64,000 nucleotides of DNA from Myxococcales bacterium (GTDB lineage Bacteria > Myxococcota_A > Polyangia > Polyangiales > Houyiibacteriaceae). This document shows positions 50,853 to 60,886 of this stretch, in pieces. Numbering within the stretch: the stretch's first letter is position 1; the number at the start of each line of letters is the position of its first letter. The translations under genes were made by a program, and so were the position numbers. The stretch spans positions 28,579 through 92,578 of the forward strand of contig JAHEEE010000006.1 of NCBI GenBank assembly GCA_024640845.1. Reading direction: 5' to 3'. The notes under the pieces were generated by a model. It was given only the letters and a program-made list of their open reading frames with translations, made no database searches and had not been told where the DNA came from.

Positions 50853-52543
50853 GTCGACCGTTGCGGCTGAAAGGGATTGGCGCTTCGATCGGGGTCGCGG
50901 TCGCCTCCGCGCGCGCTCTCCCGTCCGGTCGCCCACGCGTGTATGCGAAAATCGAGAACGCGGCTGTCGCGACGGAACTACGGCGATTCGAAAAAGCGGT
51001 CGCCAAGTCGCGCGCTGAGATGGAAGCAGCCAAGCAGCAGCTTACGCTGCAGCATGGATCGACGTATGCGCCCATTTTCGACGTGTACCTGCTGATGCAC
51101 GAAGACGCAGTCCTGATCGACGCGATCGCTGAGGCGATTCGAAACGACGCCATCAATGCGGAGTGGGCGGTGGCCCGCGTCGCCGAGCGCCTTCGTGCGC
51201 CGTTGCTCCGCGATACCTCTTCCTACTTCAGGGAGCGAGCCCGCGATATCGCCCACGTCGAAGAGCATTTGCTCCGGCACCTGAGCGGCGAGCATCGCAC
51301 CGAACGGGTTTCAGACGAGCCCGTCGTCTTGGTGGGGCACGATTTGAGCCCAGCCGATGCGGTACGGATGCTTGCGCCTCCGACTGTCGGGCTCGTGACC
51401 GAGGTGGGCGCAGGGAGCAGCCACACGGCCATCCTCGCGCGCACGTTCGGGGTGCCAGCCGTCGTGGGCGTTGGCCCGCTCGCGCGCGAGATCGAGGACG
51501 GCGAGGACGTGCTGGTCGACGGTTTCGCAGCTGAAGTGACCGTGGGGGTTTCCATGGAGGAGCGCCGCGAGGCTGAGGCGCGGAAGGGGCGCTTCGCGGC
51601 TTTTCTCGAAGGTGAGCGCCAAAGCACTGCAACGACCGAGGATGGCTTTGCGGTGACCGTCACCGCCAATGTCGAGCTTCCAACCGAGATCGAAGCGGCA
51701 CTAGAGAGCAGTGCCGAGGGCATCGGCCTGTACCGGACCGAGTTCATGTGTCTTGAACGGCAGGAGCCACCCTCGGAGGACGAGCAGTTCGAGCTCTACA
51801 GAGCGGTCGTCACTGCCATGGCGCCCAACAACGTCGCGTTTCGCACGTTCGATTGGCGCGGTGACAAGCGGATCCGAGCGGACGATCTCCGCGAGCGCGA
51901 GCGCGATTGGTTGAGGACGCAGATCAAAGCCATTCTCAGGGCGAGCAGTGAGGGAGCGGTCTCGCTGATGTTCCCGATGGTCGCGACCGTCGACGAGTTT
52001 CTCGCCGCCAAGGCGATCGTCGAGGAGAGCAGGGCGGCTCTCGTCGACCAGAGCGCGCGTGCGGCTGTCTTGCCCGTAGGCATGATGGTGGAGGTGCCCT
52101 CCGCAGCGCTACTTGCGGATCGCTTCGCAGAGCACGCTGACTTTTTTGCGGTCGGCACCAACGATCTTGCTCACTACACGATGGCGCTCGACCGAAGTGA
52201 CGGGGGCGCGTCCGCGACACCTCTCGAACCAGCTGTGGTGCGTCTGATCGCGGGTACGGTTGCCGCGGCGCAACGCGCCGGCATTCCATGTTCGCTCTGC
52301 GGCGATATGGCCGCGAATCCCATCGAGCTCGGTCTCGGTCTCGGTCTCGGCTTCCGATCCGTTTCAGTACCGGTGAGCGTCGTTCCTCTGGCTCGCGCGG
52401 TCATCCGCAGCGTCGACCTGAAGCGGGCCCAATCGGTCGCCGAGGAAGCACTTTGGTGCGAGTCGGCCGACGAGGTTCGCAAACTGCTCGACGAACACCT
52501 CGCGAAACACCTCGATCCGCTGTGGAAGGCGAGCGATCTCTAG
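50849..52543 (+). CDS. ptsI: PTS enzyme I (PEP-protein phosphotransferase)
   Basis: ATG 50849; EVGAGSSHTAILARTFGVPAVVG (phospho-His); EGIGLYRTEFMCL; FRTFDWRGDK; DFFAVGTNDLAHYTMALDR; CGDMAANP. Confidence 0.96.
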   Translation: MSRPLRLKGIGASIGVAVASARALPSGRPRVYAKIENAAVATELRRFEKAVAKSRAEMEAAKQQLTLQHGSTYAPIFDVYLLMHEDAVLIDAIAEAIRNDAINAEWAVARVAERLRAPLLRDTSSYFRERARDIAHVEEHLLRHLSGEHRTERVSDEPVVLVGHDLSPADAVRMLAPPTVGLVTEVGAGSSHTAILARTFGVPAVVGVGPLAREIEDGEDVLVDGFAAEVTVGVSMEERREAEARKGRFAAFLEGERQSTATTEDGFAVTVTANVELPTEIEAALESSAEGIGLYRTEFMCLERQEPPSEDEQFELYRAVVTAMAPNNVAFRTFDWRGDKRIRADDLRERERDWLRTQIKAILRASSEGAVSLMFPMVATVDEFLAAKAIVEESRAALVDQSARAAVLPVGMMVEVPSAALLADRFAEHADFFAVGTNDLAHYTMALDRSDGGASATPLEPAVVRLIAGTVAAAQRAGIPCSLCGDMAANPIELGLGLGLGFRSVSVPVSVVPLARAVIRSVDLKRAQSVAEEALWCESADEVRKLLDEHLAKHLDPLWKASDL

Positions 52544-53085
52544 TCCGCGCGCTTCTTTAGTCGCTCGACGAGCTCGACCAGATCTCCCTCGCTCAAGAGC
52601 CCGGTTGCGCGATCGATCTCGTAGCCTTCCGCGTCGTACAGAATGAAGGTCGGAACCGCCTCGATTCTGCCCAGCATTGTCTCCCCGTTCTCGACCTTGC
52701 CGTAAGGGTTGGCGCCTACGACAAACGGCGGATCGAGCGCATAGGCCCACGCGTCGACGAGTTGTGAGGCGCGCGGTTGGGCGGCGACGCCGACGACGAT
52801 TACCTCCGGATGCTGTGGCACGAACGGTCGCAACGATTTCAACGAAGCTTGGCTGACCGCATCGAAGGTCGCGAACACGAACAGCATCACGGGCGTACCC
52901 CGCAGATCCGCAAGCTCGAGCCAACGCCCATCGGACAAGCGAATCCCGAGGTCGAGCCGAGGTCCGCCGTGAGTCTGGGGCGTGGTTTCTCGTGCGTCTT
53001 GCGAACCCCGCGAGCAGCCCGATGCGACCACGAGAAGCATCGTGATCACGTATATGCCGCATTTTCGAAGGCTGCTTCTGGTCAT
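52540..53085 (-). CDS. thioredoxin-fold lipoprotein lacking CXXC
   Basis: ATG 53085; VVASGCSRGS lipobox; RLSDGRWLELADLRGTPVMLFVFATFDAVSQASLKSL; EAVPTFILYDAEGYEIDRATG. Confidence 0.78.
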   Translation of the reverse strand: MTRSSLRKCGIYVITMLLVVASGCSRGSQDARETTPQTHGGPRLDLGIRLSDGRWLELADLRGTPVMLFVFATFDAVSQASLKSLRPFVPQHPEVIVVGVAAQPRASQLVDAWAYALDPPFVVGANPYGKVENGETMLGRIEAVPTFILYDAEGYEIDRATGLLSEGDLVELVERLKKRAD

Positions 53086-53123
53086 TGCGGTTGGCTGGGC
53101 AATATAGCAAGAACCCAAGCGAC

Positions 53124-53984
53124 GTGGACGCTATCCGTGAACGCTTGGATGCGCTACTCGCCGACTTCGATCCTGTGGCCACTCGCAGCCGCGATCCCGT
53201 CGGCTTCGTGCATCGTTATGCGCACCAACAGGATCAAGAGGTCGTTGGGCTCGTGGCGGCGACTCTCGCGTTTGGCAATGTGGTTGCCGCTCGCCGAAGC
53301 ATCGAGCTCGTCCTCGAGAGACTCGGTCCGGAGCCTGCCGCCTTCGTCGCGGAAGCCGGTGAGCAGGCGCTCCAGCGACGGCTCGACGGCTTCGTACACA
53401 GGATCTATCAGGGGCAACACATCGCAAGCATGCTTCGCGGAGCCGGCACCCTTCTCCGGGACTACGGGTCCCTCGGGGAGGCTTTCGCCTCGTTTCATCG
53501 AAAGGAGCGCGACTTTCGCGAGAGCCTCGCCTGTTTTGCAGACGTCATTCGTGGAGATGCACGAGACAGAAGCGCGCGACACCTCGTCAGCAACCCGCGG
53601 GCCGGAAGCGCCTGCAAGCGGTTGGTCCTCTACGCCCGTTGGATGGTCCGACCCGCCGATGGCGTGGATCTCGGGCTCTGGACGATGGCGCCCTCCGAGC
53701 TCGTCATTCCCGTCGACACCCACATCCATCGCATCAGCCGGAACCTTGGTTTGACGAGCCGCCGCACCGCAAGCTGGGTCACCGCACAGGAGATCACGAG
53801 CAGGCTCCGAGAGCTCGATCCCGAGGACCCGGTCAAATACGACTTCGCGCTCTGCCACTTCGGCGTCTCCCGGCAGTGTCCGAGCCGCCCGGTGCACGAC
53901 AAGTGCGCGCGCTGTGTCTTGCAAGAAGTCTGCGGCGTATGGGCCGTGCACGGACTCGCGGCTTCAGCGCAGGAAGCCGGTTAG
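53124..53984 (+). CDS. TIGR02757 / DUF2400 family protein
   Basis: GTG 53124; DPVGFVHRY..QQDQEVVGLVAATLAFGNVVAARRSIE; CKRLVLYARWMVRPADGVDLGLWTMAPSELVIPVDTHIHRISR; CPSRPVHDKCARCVL. Confidence 0.9.
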   Translation: MDAIRERLDALLADFDPVATRSRDPVGFVHRYAHQQDQEVVGLVAATLAFGNVVAARRSIELVLERLGPEPAAFVAEAGEQALQRRLDGFVHRIYQGQHIASMLRGAGTLLRDYGSLGEAFASFHRKERDFRESLACFADVIRGDARDRSARHLVSNPRAGSACKRLVLYARWMVRPADGVDLGLWTMAPSELVIPVDTHIHRISRNLGLTSRRTASWVTAQEITSRLRELDPEDPVKYDFALCHFGVSRQCPSRPVHDKCARCVLQEVCGVWAVHGLAASAQEAG

Positions 53985-56549
53985 CTTCGGTTCTAGCGCG
54001 TGGAGAACCGACACGCCGTCGACGCCTTCGCCTCGCTCGAGGGTGTCGCCGTTGAGTTGTACGAGCTGGTAGTCCTGAAGCGCCTTGAGGGCGGTTTCTA
54101 GCTTGAGCTTCGAGAGTGACTCGCGGCGCTCGATCTCGCCGGCCAAGTACATCTGCTGGCCGAGCGCGAGCGTTCGTTTGTACCAGTCCTTCTTTGGAAT
54201 CGGTCCATCGAGCACGATTTCAGCGCCGCGAAGAGCAAGCAGATAGCTCTCGAAGAACGTCTGCAGCATCACGGCGTACCGCTCGAGACGGTGGCGCTTC
54301 ACGCCTTCCGTCGCCTGGATTTGATCGTGGCGAATCTCGATCTCCCCGTCTTCGGCCATCGCGCCAAGCGTGTCGTCGAAAATCTGGTCGAAGGTTGCGT
54401 CAGTGCGGAAGATGAATTCGTGCTTGAAAAGCCGTGAAAGCTGCTGAACGCGGTCGTTGAGTCGAGGCCGGTCTGCCCACTGCTGTTTGTCGACGAGCAG
54501 CGCAGCCGATACCAGGGCGCGAGGCACGAAGAAATGAATGATCGTGTTCTGGTAGTACTCGAGTGCGATGCGCCGCTCGGAGTCGATGGTGTAGATAGGC
54601 TCCGGTCCGGTATCGTGGGCTACGATGAGGCGCGCATCGAGGAACAGCGCGACCGCCTCGTCGATCGTATCCTCGCGGATTCTTCCGTCGCCAACCCGGA
54701 GCTGATGCGCGACCCGCGCATTCATCTTCTCGAGTGTCTGCATCAGCGACTCGCACGCGTTCAGAAGCGATTCCCGGGTCATTCCGCGTTTCTGGTGACT
54801 GAGCAGCGCCGTCGCGACCAGCGCCGCGGGCGTGACGACGGTCACCTCGTTGATCGAGTACATCACCTTGTGGGCGAGTGCCCGGACCGCGGCGCGTTGT
54901 TGCTGCTCGCCGATCTCGGCGATCGTAGCGCCTGCGCTGCCCTGTCGCTGAACGAGATTACTGGCGAACTCGTCGAAATCGATGATGTCGCCGAACTGTA
55001 CGTAGAGCCTGCCCCACTTGGAGCGCAGCACGCTCGAGCTCTTGAGCAAACCACCCATGTTCTCCGACTGCTTGTCGCCTCCAGAAAGCTCGTGCACGAA
55101 GGATCGCTCTTCGATGATGCGCTCGTACCCGATCGATATCGGGACGAGCTTCACTTTCGTTTGTCGGAGCTTGGTCGCGGAGTCGACCACCATGGACAGG
55201 AGCCCGTACTTCGGAGGCAACGCCTTACCCGTCCGCGACCGTCCCCCTTCGAGAAAGAACTCGACGGTGAACCCTTCCGCGATGAGCTTACGCATATACG
55301 CCTCCACGATTACGGGATAGAGGCTGTCGCCGTGAAAGCTTCGGCGGATGAAGTATGCGCCACCACGGCGGAGCAAGGGGCCGATGGGAAAGAAGCTGAG
55401 GTTCTCGCCGGCAGCGATCAGCGGCGGCATCATCGCGTGTGCGTACAGTTGGTCACTCAATACGAGATAGTCGATGTGGCTCTTGTGGCTCGGGAGCAGT
55501 ACGAGGGAGGCGTCGCGAGCGGCGTCGCGGACTCGTTCGAGTCCCTCTTTGTCGAGCACGACGCCGTCGTACATCTTCGACCACATCCAGGTGAGAAAGC
55601 GGTGCATGAGGTCGACGACGAACAGGCTCTGCTTCGCGCAGAGCTTCTGTAGCTGCTTGCGCGCGACATCCTCCGCCTTGGAGTACGGAATGCCCTTTTC
55701 CTCGGCGTAGTGCTCGATGTGACCTCGCACGCGCGGGCTTCTCAGGATTTCGTCCTGAATGCGTGCCGTCGTCTTCTTCATCGGGCCGATGATCACCGCG
55801 CGGTCGCGCTCCATCCGGCGGAGCAGCGCATATCGGACCTTGGCGGCCGCTTCCGAATCGGTGAGCTCAGGATTCTTGTCCAGGAACTCGCCAAGATTGA
55901 ACGGCTCACCCGAACGAAGCTTCGCGTCACGGTAATTGAGCAGAAATTGGAAGAAGACCCGCACGCGGCCAGGCCATTGGACCGGACCGAAGAGGAGGTC
56001 GAGCAGGCTCGGCGTCGCCGTCTCGGGCTGCTTGCTCCAAACGAAGGTTTGAGGAACCAGGAGGATCGGCCGGTCGGAGACCCGCTGTTTGGCTACGAGC
56101 GTCTCGATGAGGTCTACGTCGAGATCGCGGCCTCGACGGGCCTTGGACCCGAGCTTGGGCGGCCTCCGCAAGAACAACAACGCGCTAAACCCGTCACCGA
56201 CGGTGCGCTCGAGCGCCTCGGCTTCGGGGATTTGTCGGCGCAGGCTCAGGCGCCGCTCACCTTTGCCAAACGGCTCGAGAATCCACAACCCGAGGTCGTT
56301 GACGAAACGCACCAGTGGCAAGCCGAACTTCTTCAGGAGGAAGTCCAGGCAGAGGAAGTCCAGGAATGACAGCGACCGCATCACGTAGACGACCACGCCT
56401 TCGCTCGCAGCCTCGCGAACGCCGCGACTCCAGTTCTCGTCCACCCGGATGTGGGCGAAAAACCGCCGATAGAGCCACCGCAGGATCGCGTTGGGGGCGT
56501 AAGGCGCAGGCGTTGCAGAGCGCCGCGCGAGCTCCGGCAGGTTCGTCAT
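53964..56549 (-). CDS. plsB: glycerol-3-phosphate 1-O-acyltransferase PlsB
   Basis: 861 aa; LVLLPSHKSHIDYLVLSDQLY; GGAYFIRRSF; VEFFLEGGRSRTGKALPPKYGLLSMVVD. Confidence 0.94.
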   Translation of the reverse strand: MTNLPELARRSATPAPYAPNAILRWLYRRFFAHIRVDENWSRGVREAASEGVVVYVMRSLSFLDFLCLDFLLKKFGLPLVRFVNDLGLWILEPFGKGERRLSLRRQIPEAEALERTVGDGFSALLFLRRPPKLGSKARRGRDLDVDLIETLVAKQRVSDRPILLVPQTFVWSKQPETATPSLLDLLFGPVQWPGRVRVFFQFLLNYRDAKLRSGEPFNLGEFLDKNPELTDSEAAAKVRYALLRRMERDRAVIIGPMKKTTARIQDEILRSPRVRGHIEHYAEEKGIPYSKAEDVARKQLQKLCAKQSLFVVDLMHRFLTWMWSKMYDGVVLDKEGLERVRDAARDASLVLLPSHKSHIDYLVLSDQLYAHAMMPPLIAAGENLSFFPIGPLLRRGGAYFIRRSFHGDSLYPVIVEAYMRKLIAEGFTVEFFLEGGRSRTGKALPPKYGLLSMVVDSATKLRQTKVKLVPISIGYERIIEERSFVHELSGGDKQSENMGGLLKSSSVLRSKWGRLYVQFGDIIDFDEFASNLVQRQGSAGATIAEIGEQQQRAAVRALAHKVMYSINEVTVVTPAALVATALLSHQKRGMTRESLLNACESLMQTLEKMNARVAHQLRVGDGRIREDTIDEAVALFLDARLIVAHDTGPEPIYTIDSERRIALEYYQNTIIHFFVPRALVSAALLVDKQQWADRPRLNDRVQQLSRLFKHEFIFRTDATFDQIFDDTLGAMAEDGEIEIRHDQIQATEGVKRHRLERYAVMLQTFFESYLLALRGAEIVLDGPIPKKDWYKRTLALGQQMYLAGEIERRESLSKLKLETALKALQDYQLVQLNGDTLERGEGVDGVSVLHALEPKLTGFLR

Positions 56550-56632
56550 CGCTGCATCAGACCCTAGCAGCGTGCAAGATCGGGTCGAGTATTCGGGGTT
56601 TCGCCACCATTCTGCCTTCTTACGGGCTCGAC

Positions 56633-57205
56633 CTAGAACTGCGCGCGGATGATCCGACGTTGGCCTGGGCGCAAATCCACCGCGTGACGCTGCTCCGCTC
56701 CGCCGAGCCTCACCACGACTACGTATGCGCCCGCGCTCAAGCGCGCCGCAACGCCGCTGCCGAGCGTTCCGATGCGCTTGCCGTTCTTCTCGACCGCAAC
56801 TAGTCCCGTCCCGCGTTGCTCTCTGGCTTCAATTCGCACCTCGAGCATCGCGGTCTCGAAATCGACGGTGACCGGGGTGGTCTTCCCCGCTACCGCGACG
56901 ACCTCGACGGTTTGGGCAGGGTTGTCGAGCGCACCGTCGAGGTGGACGATCACTTTGCTCTTGCCGGCGGGCACCGAGAGGATGCGCCTGCAGGACCCGC
57001 TGCCGACCGTTTGCCCGTTTTGCACGACAGCCACGGTTCCGTTGCTCGGCGACCCATTTTCGGTAACGTTGCATCGAATCTGGGCTTCTTGCGCCGCCGC
57101 GCCGCCCGGAGTGCCCCAAAGGCCCATTCCGACGGCGATCGCCATCGCGGCAGCCCGAGAGCGCCTAGATGAGCCTCCATCCCCGGTTTGCATAAAGATC
57201 CTCAC
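56633..57205 (-). CDS. secreted hypothetical protein (PEGA-like repeats)
   Basis: Signal peptide ending GGAAAQEAQ; SGSCRRILSVPAGKSKVIVHL; C-terminal VEKNGKRIGTLGSGVAARLSAGAYVVVVRLGG. Confidence 0.65.
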   Translation of the reverse strand: MRIFMQTGDGGSSRRSRAAAMAIAVGMGLWGTPGGAAAQEAQIRCNVTENGSPSNGTVAVVQNGQTVGSGSCRRILSVPAGKSKVIVHLDGALDNPAQTVEVVAVAGKTTPVTVDFETAMLEVRIEAREQRGTGLVAVEKNGKRIGTLGSGVAARLSAGAYVVVVRLGGAEQRHAVDLRPGQRRIIRAQF

Positions 57206-57235
57206 GCCTTGTCCTTGTACCCCAATTCCGCCCGC

Positions 57236-57264
57236 TTGACACCGCTAGGGGCGGCGGCTAGGAA
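57236..57264 (+). promoter_or_regulatory. possible sigma-70-type promoter upstream of rplM
   Basis: TTGACA at 57236-57241 with TAGGAA-like -10 about 18 nt downstream; 5' of the ribosomal-protein operon. Confidence 0.3.
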
Positions 57265-57297
57265 ACGCGCCCCGAAACCGGGTCTTAGGAGCGAATC

Positions 57298-57726
57298 ATG
57301 GCTACCCAAAGCGCCAAAGCGTCGGAGATCGAACGCAAATGGTATGTCGTCGATGCCGCGGGCCAACCGCTTGGCCGACTTGCGTCGAAGGTGGCGCACG
57401 TCTTGCGTGGGAAGCATCGTCCGCAGTTCACCCCACACGTCGACACCGGTGACTTCGTCATCGTCACGAACGCGGCCCAGGTTCAGCTCACGGGCAACAA
57501 GCTCCAGGGCAAGTTCTACTACAACCATTCGGGCTACCCCGGCGGCCTTCGCTCCGAGAGCGCTGGCCACCTTCTCGAGCGCAACCCCGAGCTCATGGTC
57601 GAAAAAGCCGTGAAGGGCATGCTTCCGAAGAACAGCCTCGGACGCCAGATGTTCCGAAAGCTGAAAGTCTATTCCGAAGGGACTCACCCTCACGTGGCAC
57701 AAAAGCCCGAGCCCTTTCCCCTCTGA
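57298..57726 (+). CDS. rplM: 50S ribosomal protein L13
   Basis: [45 protein letters not shown]. Confidence 0.97.
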   Translation: MATQSAKASEIERKWYVVDAAGQPLGRLASKVAHVLRGKHRPQFTPHVDTGDFVIVTNAAQVQLTGNKLQGKFYYNHSGYPGGLRSESAGHLLERNPELMVEKAVKGMLPKNSLGRQMFRKLKVYSEGTHPHVAQKPEPFPL

Positions 57727-57755
57727 TTCGAGAGATAACTGCGAGAGATTACTGA

Positions 57756-58163
57756 ATGACACACGCTAAAGTCATCGACGGACGTCACTACGGCACGGGC
57801 AAGCGCAAGAACGCGATCGCGCGGGTCTTTTTGAGCCAAGGTGCTGGCAACGTCACGATCAACGGCCGCACCTTCGAAAACTACTTCCCACGCGAGATCC
57901 TTCGGATCATCGCGATGCAGCCCTTTGCGCTTCTCAACAAGCAAGGCCAATACGACGTGCAGGTCAACGTGAACGGCGGAGGAGTCTCGTCGCAGGCAGA
58001 GGCCGTGCGCCACGGCATCGCGCGCGCTCTCGTCCTCATGGATGAGAGCACCAAGCCCTCTTTGAAGAAGGCCGGGTACCTGACGCGCGACGCTCGTAAG
58101 AAGGAGCGTAAGAAGCCAGGTCAGCCGGGCGCGCGCAAGAAGTTCCAGTACTCGAAGCGCTGA
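57756..58163 (+). CDS. rpsI: 30S ribosomal protein S9
   Basis: YGTGKRKNAIARVFLSQGAGNVTINGRTFENYF; LTRDARKKERKKPGQPGARKKFQYSKR. Confidence 0.97.
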   Translation: MTHAKVIDGRHYGTGKRKNAIARVFLSQGAGNVTINGRTFENYFPREILRIIAMQPFALLNKQGQYDVQVNVNGGGVSSQAEAVRHGIARALVLMDESTKPSLKKAGYLTRDARKKERKKPGQPGARKKFQYSKR

Positions 58164-58183
58164 GCACTTCGCATTGCGATTCC

Positions 58184-58217
58184 AAAGCCGCGGCGCCTTT
58201 CGTGCCGCGGCTTTCTT
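58184..58217 (+). terminator. intrinsic terminator after rplM-rpsI
   Basis: AAAGCCGCGGC-gcctttcgt-GCCGCGGCTTT perfect 11-bp stem followed by ctt. Confidence 0.8.
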
Positions 58218-58268
58218 GCTTAATGGTGTGGACGCGCCACAAGTCGGTATCAGGATGGAGATGAGCAA

Positions 58269-59321
58269 ATGACCCACAAGCCCATACGCGCGGTCGTGGT
58301 TGGCGGGACCGGTTACACCGGAGCCGAGCTCGTGCGTCTTGCGCGCAGCCATCCGTCGCTCGAGCTCACGACGATCGTCGGCAACACGACGGCCGGCGAG
58401 CCCATCGATAAAGTCCTTCCGAGCCTTCAGGGCGTGATGAGCGGGGACGTGCAGCCGTTCGATCCCGACGCGATCGCCCAGGATGCCGATGTCGCGTTCT
58501 GTGCGTTGCCGCATGCCGCGAGCGCGGAGGCAGTCAGCGCGCTTCGCCAGCGCGGCGTGCCCGTGCTCGACCTTTCCGCAGATTTCAGGTTCTACGATTT
58601 GGCGGTGTACGAGGCCTGGTATGGCAAGCACCCCGTGCCCGAGCTGCTGAACGCGGCCGTCTACGGCTTGGTCGAGCTGCATCGCGAGGAGATCCGCGGC
58701 GCGGACTTGATCGCGGTGCCCGGTTGTTATCCGACCGCGTCGACCTTGGCGCTCGCGCCCCTCATCGAGAGGGGTCTGATCAAGCACGAAGGGATCGTCG
58801 TCGATGCCAAGAGCGGCGTGTCCGGAGCGGGTCGAGCGCTTTCGAGTGCCACACACTTTCCCGAGGTAGGGGAGGGCGTCCGGGCCTACAAGGCCGGTGC
58901 GCATCGGCACGGGCCGGAGATCGAGCAAGAGCTCGCTCGCCTTGCGGGTGCGCCGGTCCGAGTCACGTTCGTGCCCCATCTGGTTCCGATGTCGCGGGGC
59001 ATCCTCGCGACCTGCTACGCGCAGCCCTCTTCAGCGAGCGCAACGGCTGAGGCCTGCACTCTGGCGGCCCGGGCCCTGTACGAAGGTTCGCCCTCGGTGC
59101 ACGTGCTCGAGGTTGGTGAGCACCCTGACACGCTGTGGGTCCGCGGTTCCAATCGGGTCCATGTGGCGTACACGCAGGACCCCAGTAGCGGAACGATCGT
59201 CGCGATGAGTGCGATCGACAACCTCGTCAAGGGCGCTTCTGGTCAGGCGATTCAATGTCTCAACGTGCGCTTCGGTCTCGACGAGGGGGCGGGCCTTGGG
59301 GCCACCGCTCAATGGCCGTGA
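58269..59321 (+). CDS. argC: N-acetyl-gamma-glutamyl-phosphate reductase
   Basis: VVVGGTGYTGAELVRLARSHP; LDLSADFR; VPGCYPTASTLAL; SGVSGAGRAL; FVPHLVPMSRGILATCYA; DNLVKGASGQAIQCLN. Confidence 0.96.
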   Translation: MTHKPIRAVVVGGTGYTGAELVRLARSHPSLELTTIVGNTTAGEPIDKVLPSLQGVMSGDVQPFDPDAIAQDADVAFCALPHAASAEAVSALRQRGVPVLDLSADFRFYDLAVYEAWYGKHPVPELLNAAVYGLVELHREEIRGADLIAVPGCYPTASTLALAPLIERGLIKHEGIVVDAKSGVSGAGRALSSATHFPEVGEGVRAYKAGAHRHGPEIEQELARLAGAPVRVTFVPHLVPMSRGILATCYAQPSSASATAEACTLAARALYEGSPSVHVLEVGEHPDTLWVRGSNRVHVAYTQDPSSGTIVAMSAIDNLVKGASGQAIQCLNVRFGLDEGAGLGATAQWP

Positions 59322-60217
59322 CCAAAGTCCTTCACGTCAGCGATCTTCACCTGGAAGATGGGTTTCCGGGTGTTCCGTTCAGCGCGTTCCTGAACAAGCG
59401 CGTCGTGGGGTACGCAAACCTCGCGCTTCGGCGCCGAAAGGTATTCACTCACGCGGCGATGAAGGTCGAGGCGTTGGCCGCGTTCGCCAAAGAGCAAAGC
59501 GTCGACCTGATCGTGTGCACCGGTGACTACACCGCCCTTGGGACCGAGCCAGAGCTTGCGTATGCACGGCGCGTGATCGAACCGCTCACGAAAATGCCGC
59601 TCGGCTTCTTCACCGTCCCGGGGAATCACGACTTGTATCTCCGCGACACGGTCGAGGCCGGTTGGTGGGACCAGTATTTCGGCGGACTCATGAAGAACGA
59701 CCTGCCGGAGCACGCGGTTGATGGTGTCTGGCCGCAGGTTTGGCTTCCGGCCGACGGGTTGGCGATCGTCGGCGTCAATAGCGCCCGCGCGAATCCTAAG
59801 CCCACCCATTCGAGCGGCCGAATCCGAGATCCGGAGATCGACGCGCTGATTCGCATCTTGGACGACGCGCGCCTTCGCGATCGCTTCACGATCATTGCGA
59901 CCCACTACGCGCCCAGGCTCGCCAACGGCCGGCGCGATCGTCCCGCTCACGGGCTCGAGAATGCGGACGCATTCCTGACAGCGAGCGCGTGTGCGGCCCG
60001 AGGGGTGATCCTCCATGGGCACATCCATTGGCGCTACCACGTTCGGGTCCCCGAGACGCCCTTGTCGATTTGCTGTGCTGGGAGCACCACACACGCTGGG
60101 CGCGAGGGGCTTTGGATACTCGAGGTCGGTGATGGCCCCGTGACCGCAACGCCTGGGACCTGGGATCAATCGCGCTACGTGCTCGAACCGGCCGAGGCCC
60201 TGGTTCTCGACCCGTAA
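59312..60217 (+). CDS. metallophosphoesterase (calcineurin-like)
   Basis: ATG 59312; VLHVSDLHLED; IVCTGDYT; FTVPGNHDLY; IIATHYAP; ILHGHIHW. Confidence 0.92.
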   Translation: MAVTKVLHVSDLHLEDGFPGVPFSAFLNKRVVGYANLALRRRKVFTHAAMKVEALAAFAKEQSVDLIVCTGDYTALGTEPELAYARRVIEPLTKMPLGFFTVPGNHDLYLRDTVEAGWWDQYFGGLMKNDLPEHAVDGVWPQVWLPADGLAIVGVNSARANPKPTHSSGRIRDPEIDALIRILDDARLRDRFTIIATHYAPRLANGRRDRPAHGLENADAFLTASACAARGVILHGHIHWRYHVRVPETPLSICCAGSTTHAGREGLWILEVGDGPVTATPGTWDQSRYVLEPAEALVLDP

Positions 60218-60255
60218 CTTGCGGCCCAGCGGCTGGCTGAAATACAAGCGAGGGT

Positions 60256-60879
60256 ATGGCTGCTCGCCAGTTTGGGGCCAAACGCGAAGCGCGCAGGGCG
60301 GTTCGGCGGCTCGTCGATCTCGAGTGTGAGGTGTATTCCGAGCTCTGGGGAGAGTCGATCTCGCATCGCGCCATCGAAGTGAGCGAGAACGGTCTGTGGA
60401 TCCAAACCGAGCTCCTTCTCGAGGTAGGCACGGAGGTGACGTTGACCTTCTATCCTCCCGACTGGGAGGAGCCGCTTTGCGTCGCCGGCCGCGTTCAGCG
60501 GGTGGAGCTCCGATCACGCCCCGGAGACGCCAATGCCGTCGGTATGGGGATCGGGTTCGAGGCTTTGCGCAACGACGAACGCCGCCGTTTGACCCGCAGC
60601 ATGCGCTGCTTGCGCGCCCAGGAATCGTACATCCTCGATCAACGCACGCTCACCGGCGTTCCTGTAGGGGTCAGTGAAGCACACGAGCCCGTCGCCGAGC
60701 CCGGTAGGACGCTCGCCGGTTGGAGCGCGCCCGCGTCTTCGAGCGCGCACACCGGTCGCCCTTCGCGGGTCACGGCCTCGCCTGCCAGCGGGGAGCGCGC
60801 CATCGAACGATGCGATAGCGCGTTTCAGGGCGGCCTCGACCTCGCCGCTTCGGTGTTCTCGCCCAATGCCCCGGACTAA
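60256..60879 (+). CDS. PilZ-domain protein
   Basis: AKREARRAVRRLVDLECEVYSE..SHRAIEVSENGLWIQTELLLEVGTEVTLTFYPPD; GMGIGFEAL. Confidence 0.75.
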   Translation: MAARQFGAKREARRAVRRLVDLECEVYSELWGESISHRAIEVSENGLWIQTELLLEVGTEVTLTFYPPDWEEPLCVAGRVQRVELRSRPGDANAVGMGIGFEALRNDERRRLTRSMRCLRAQESYILDQRTLTGVPVGVSEAHEPVAEPGRTLAGWSAPASSSAHTGRPSRVTASPASGERAIERCDSAFQGGLDLAASVFSPNAPD

Positions 60880-60886
60880 TGCACGT

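Noticed and set aside
54534-55652. 372-aa + ORF opposite plsB
   Set aside because: Shadow ORF; plsB on the other strand has all acyltransferase motifs.
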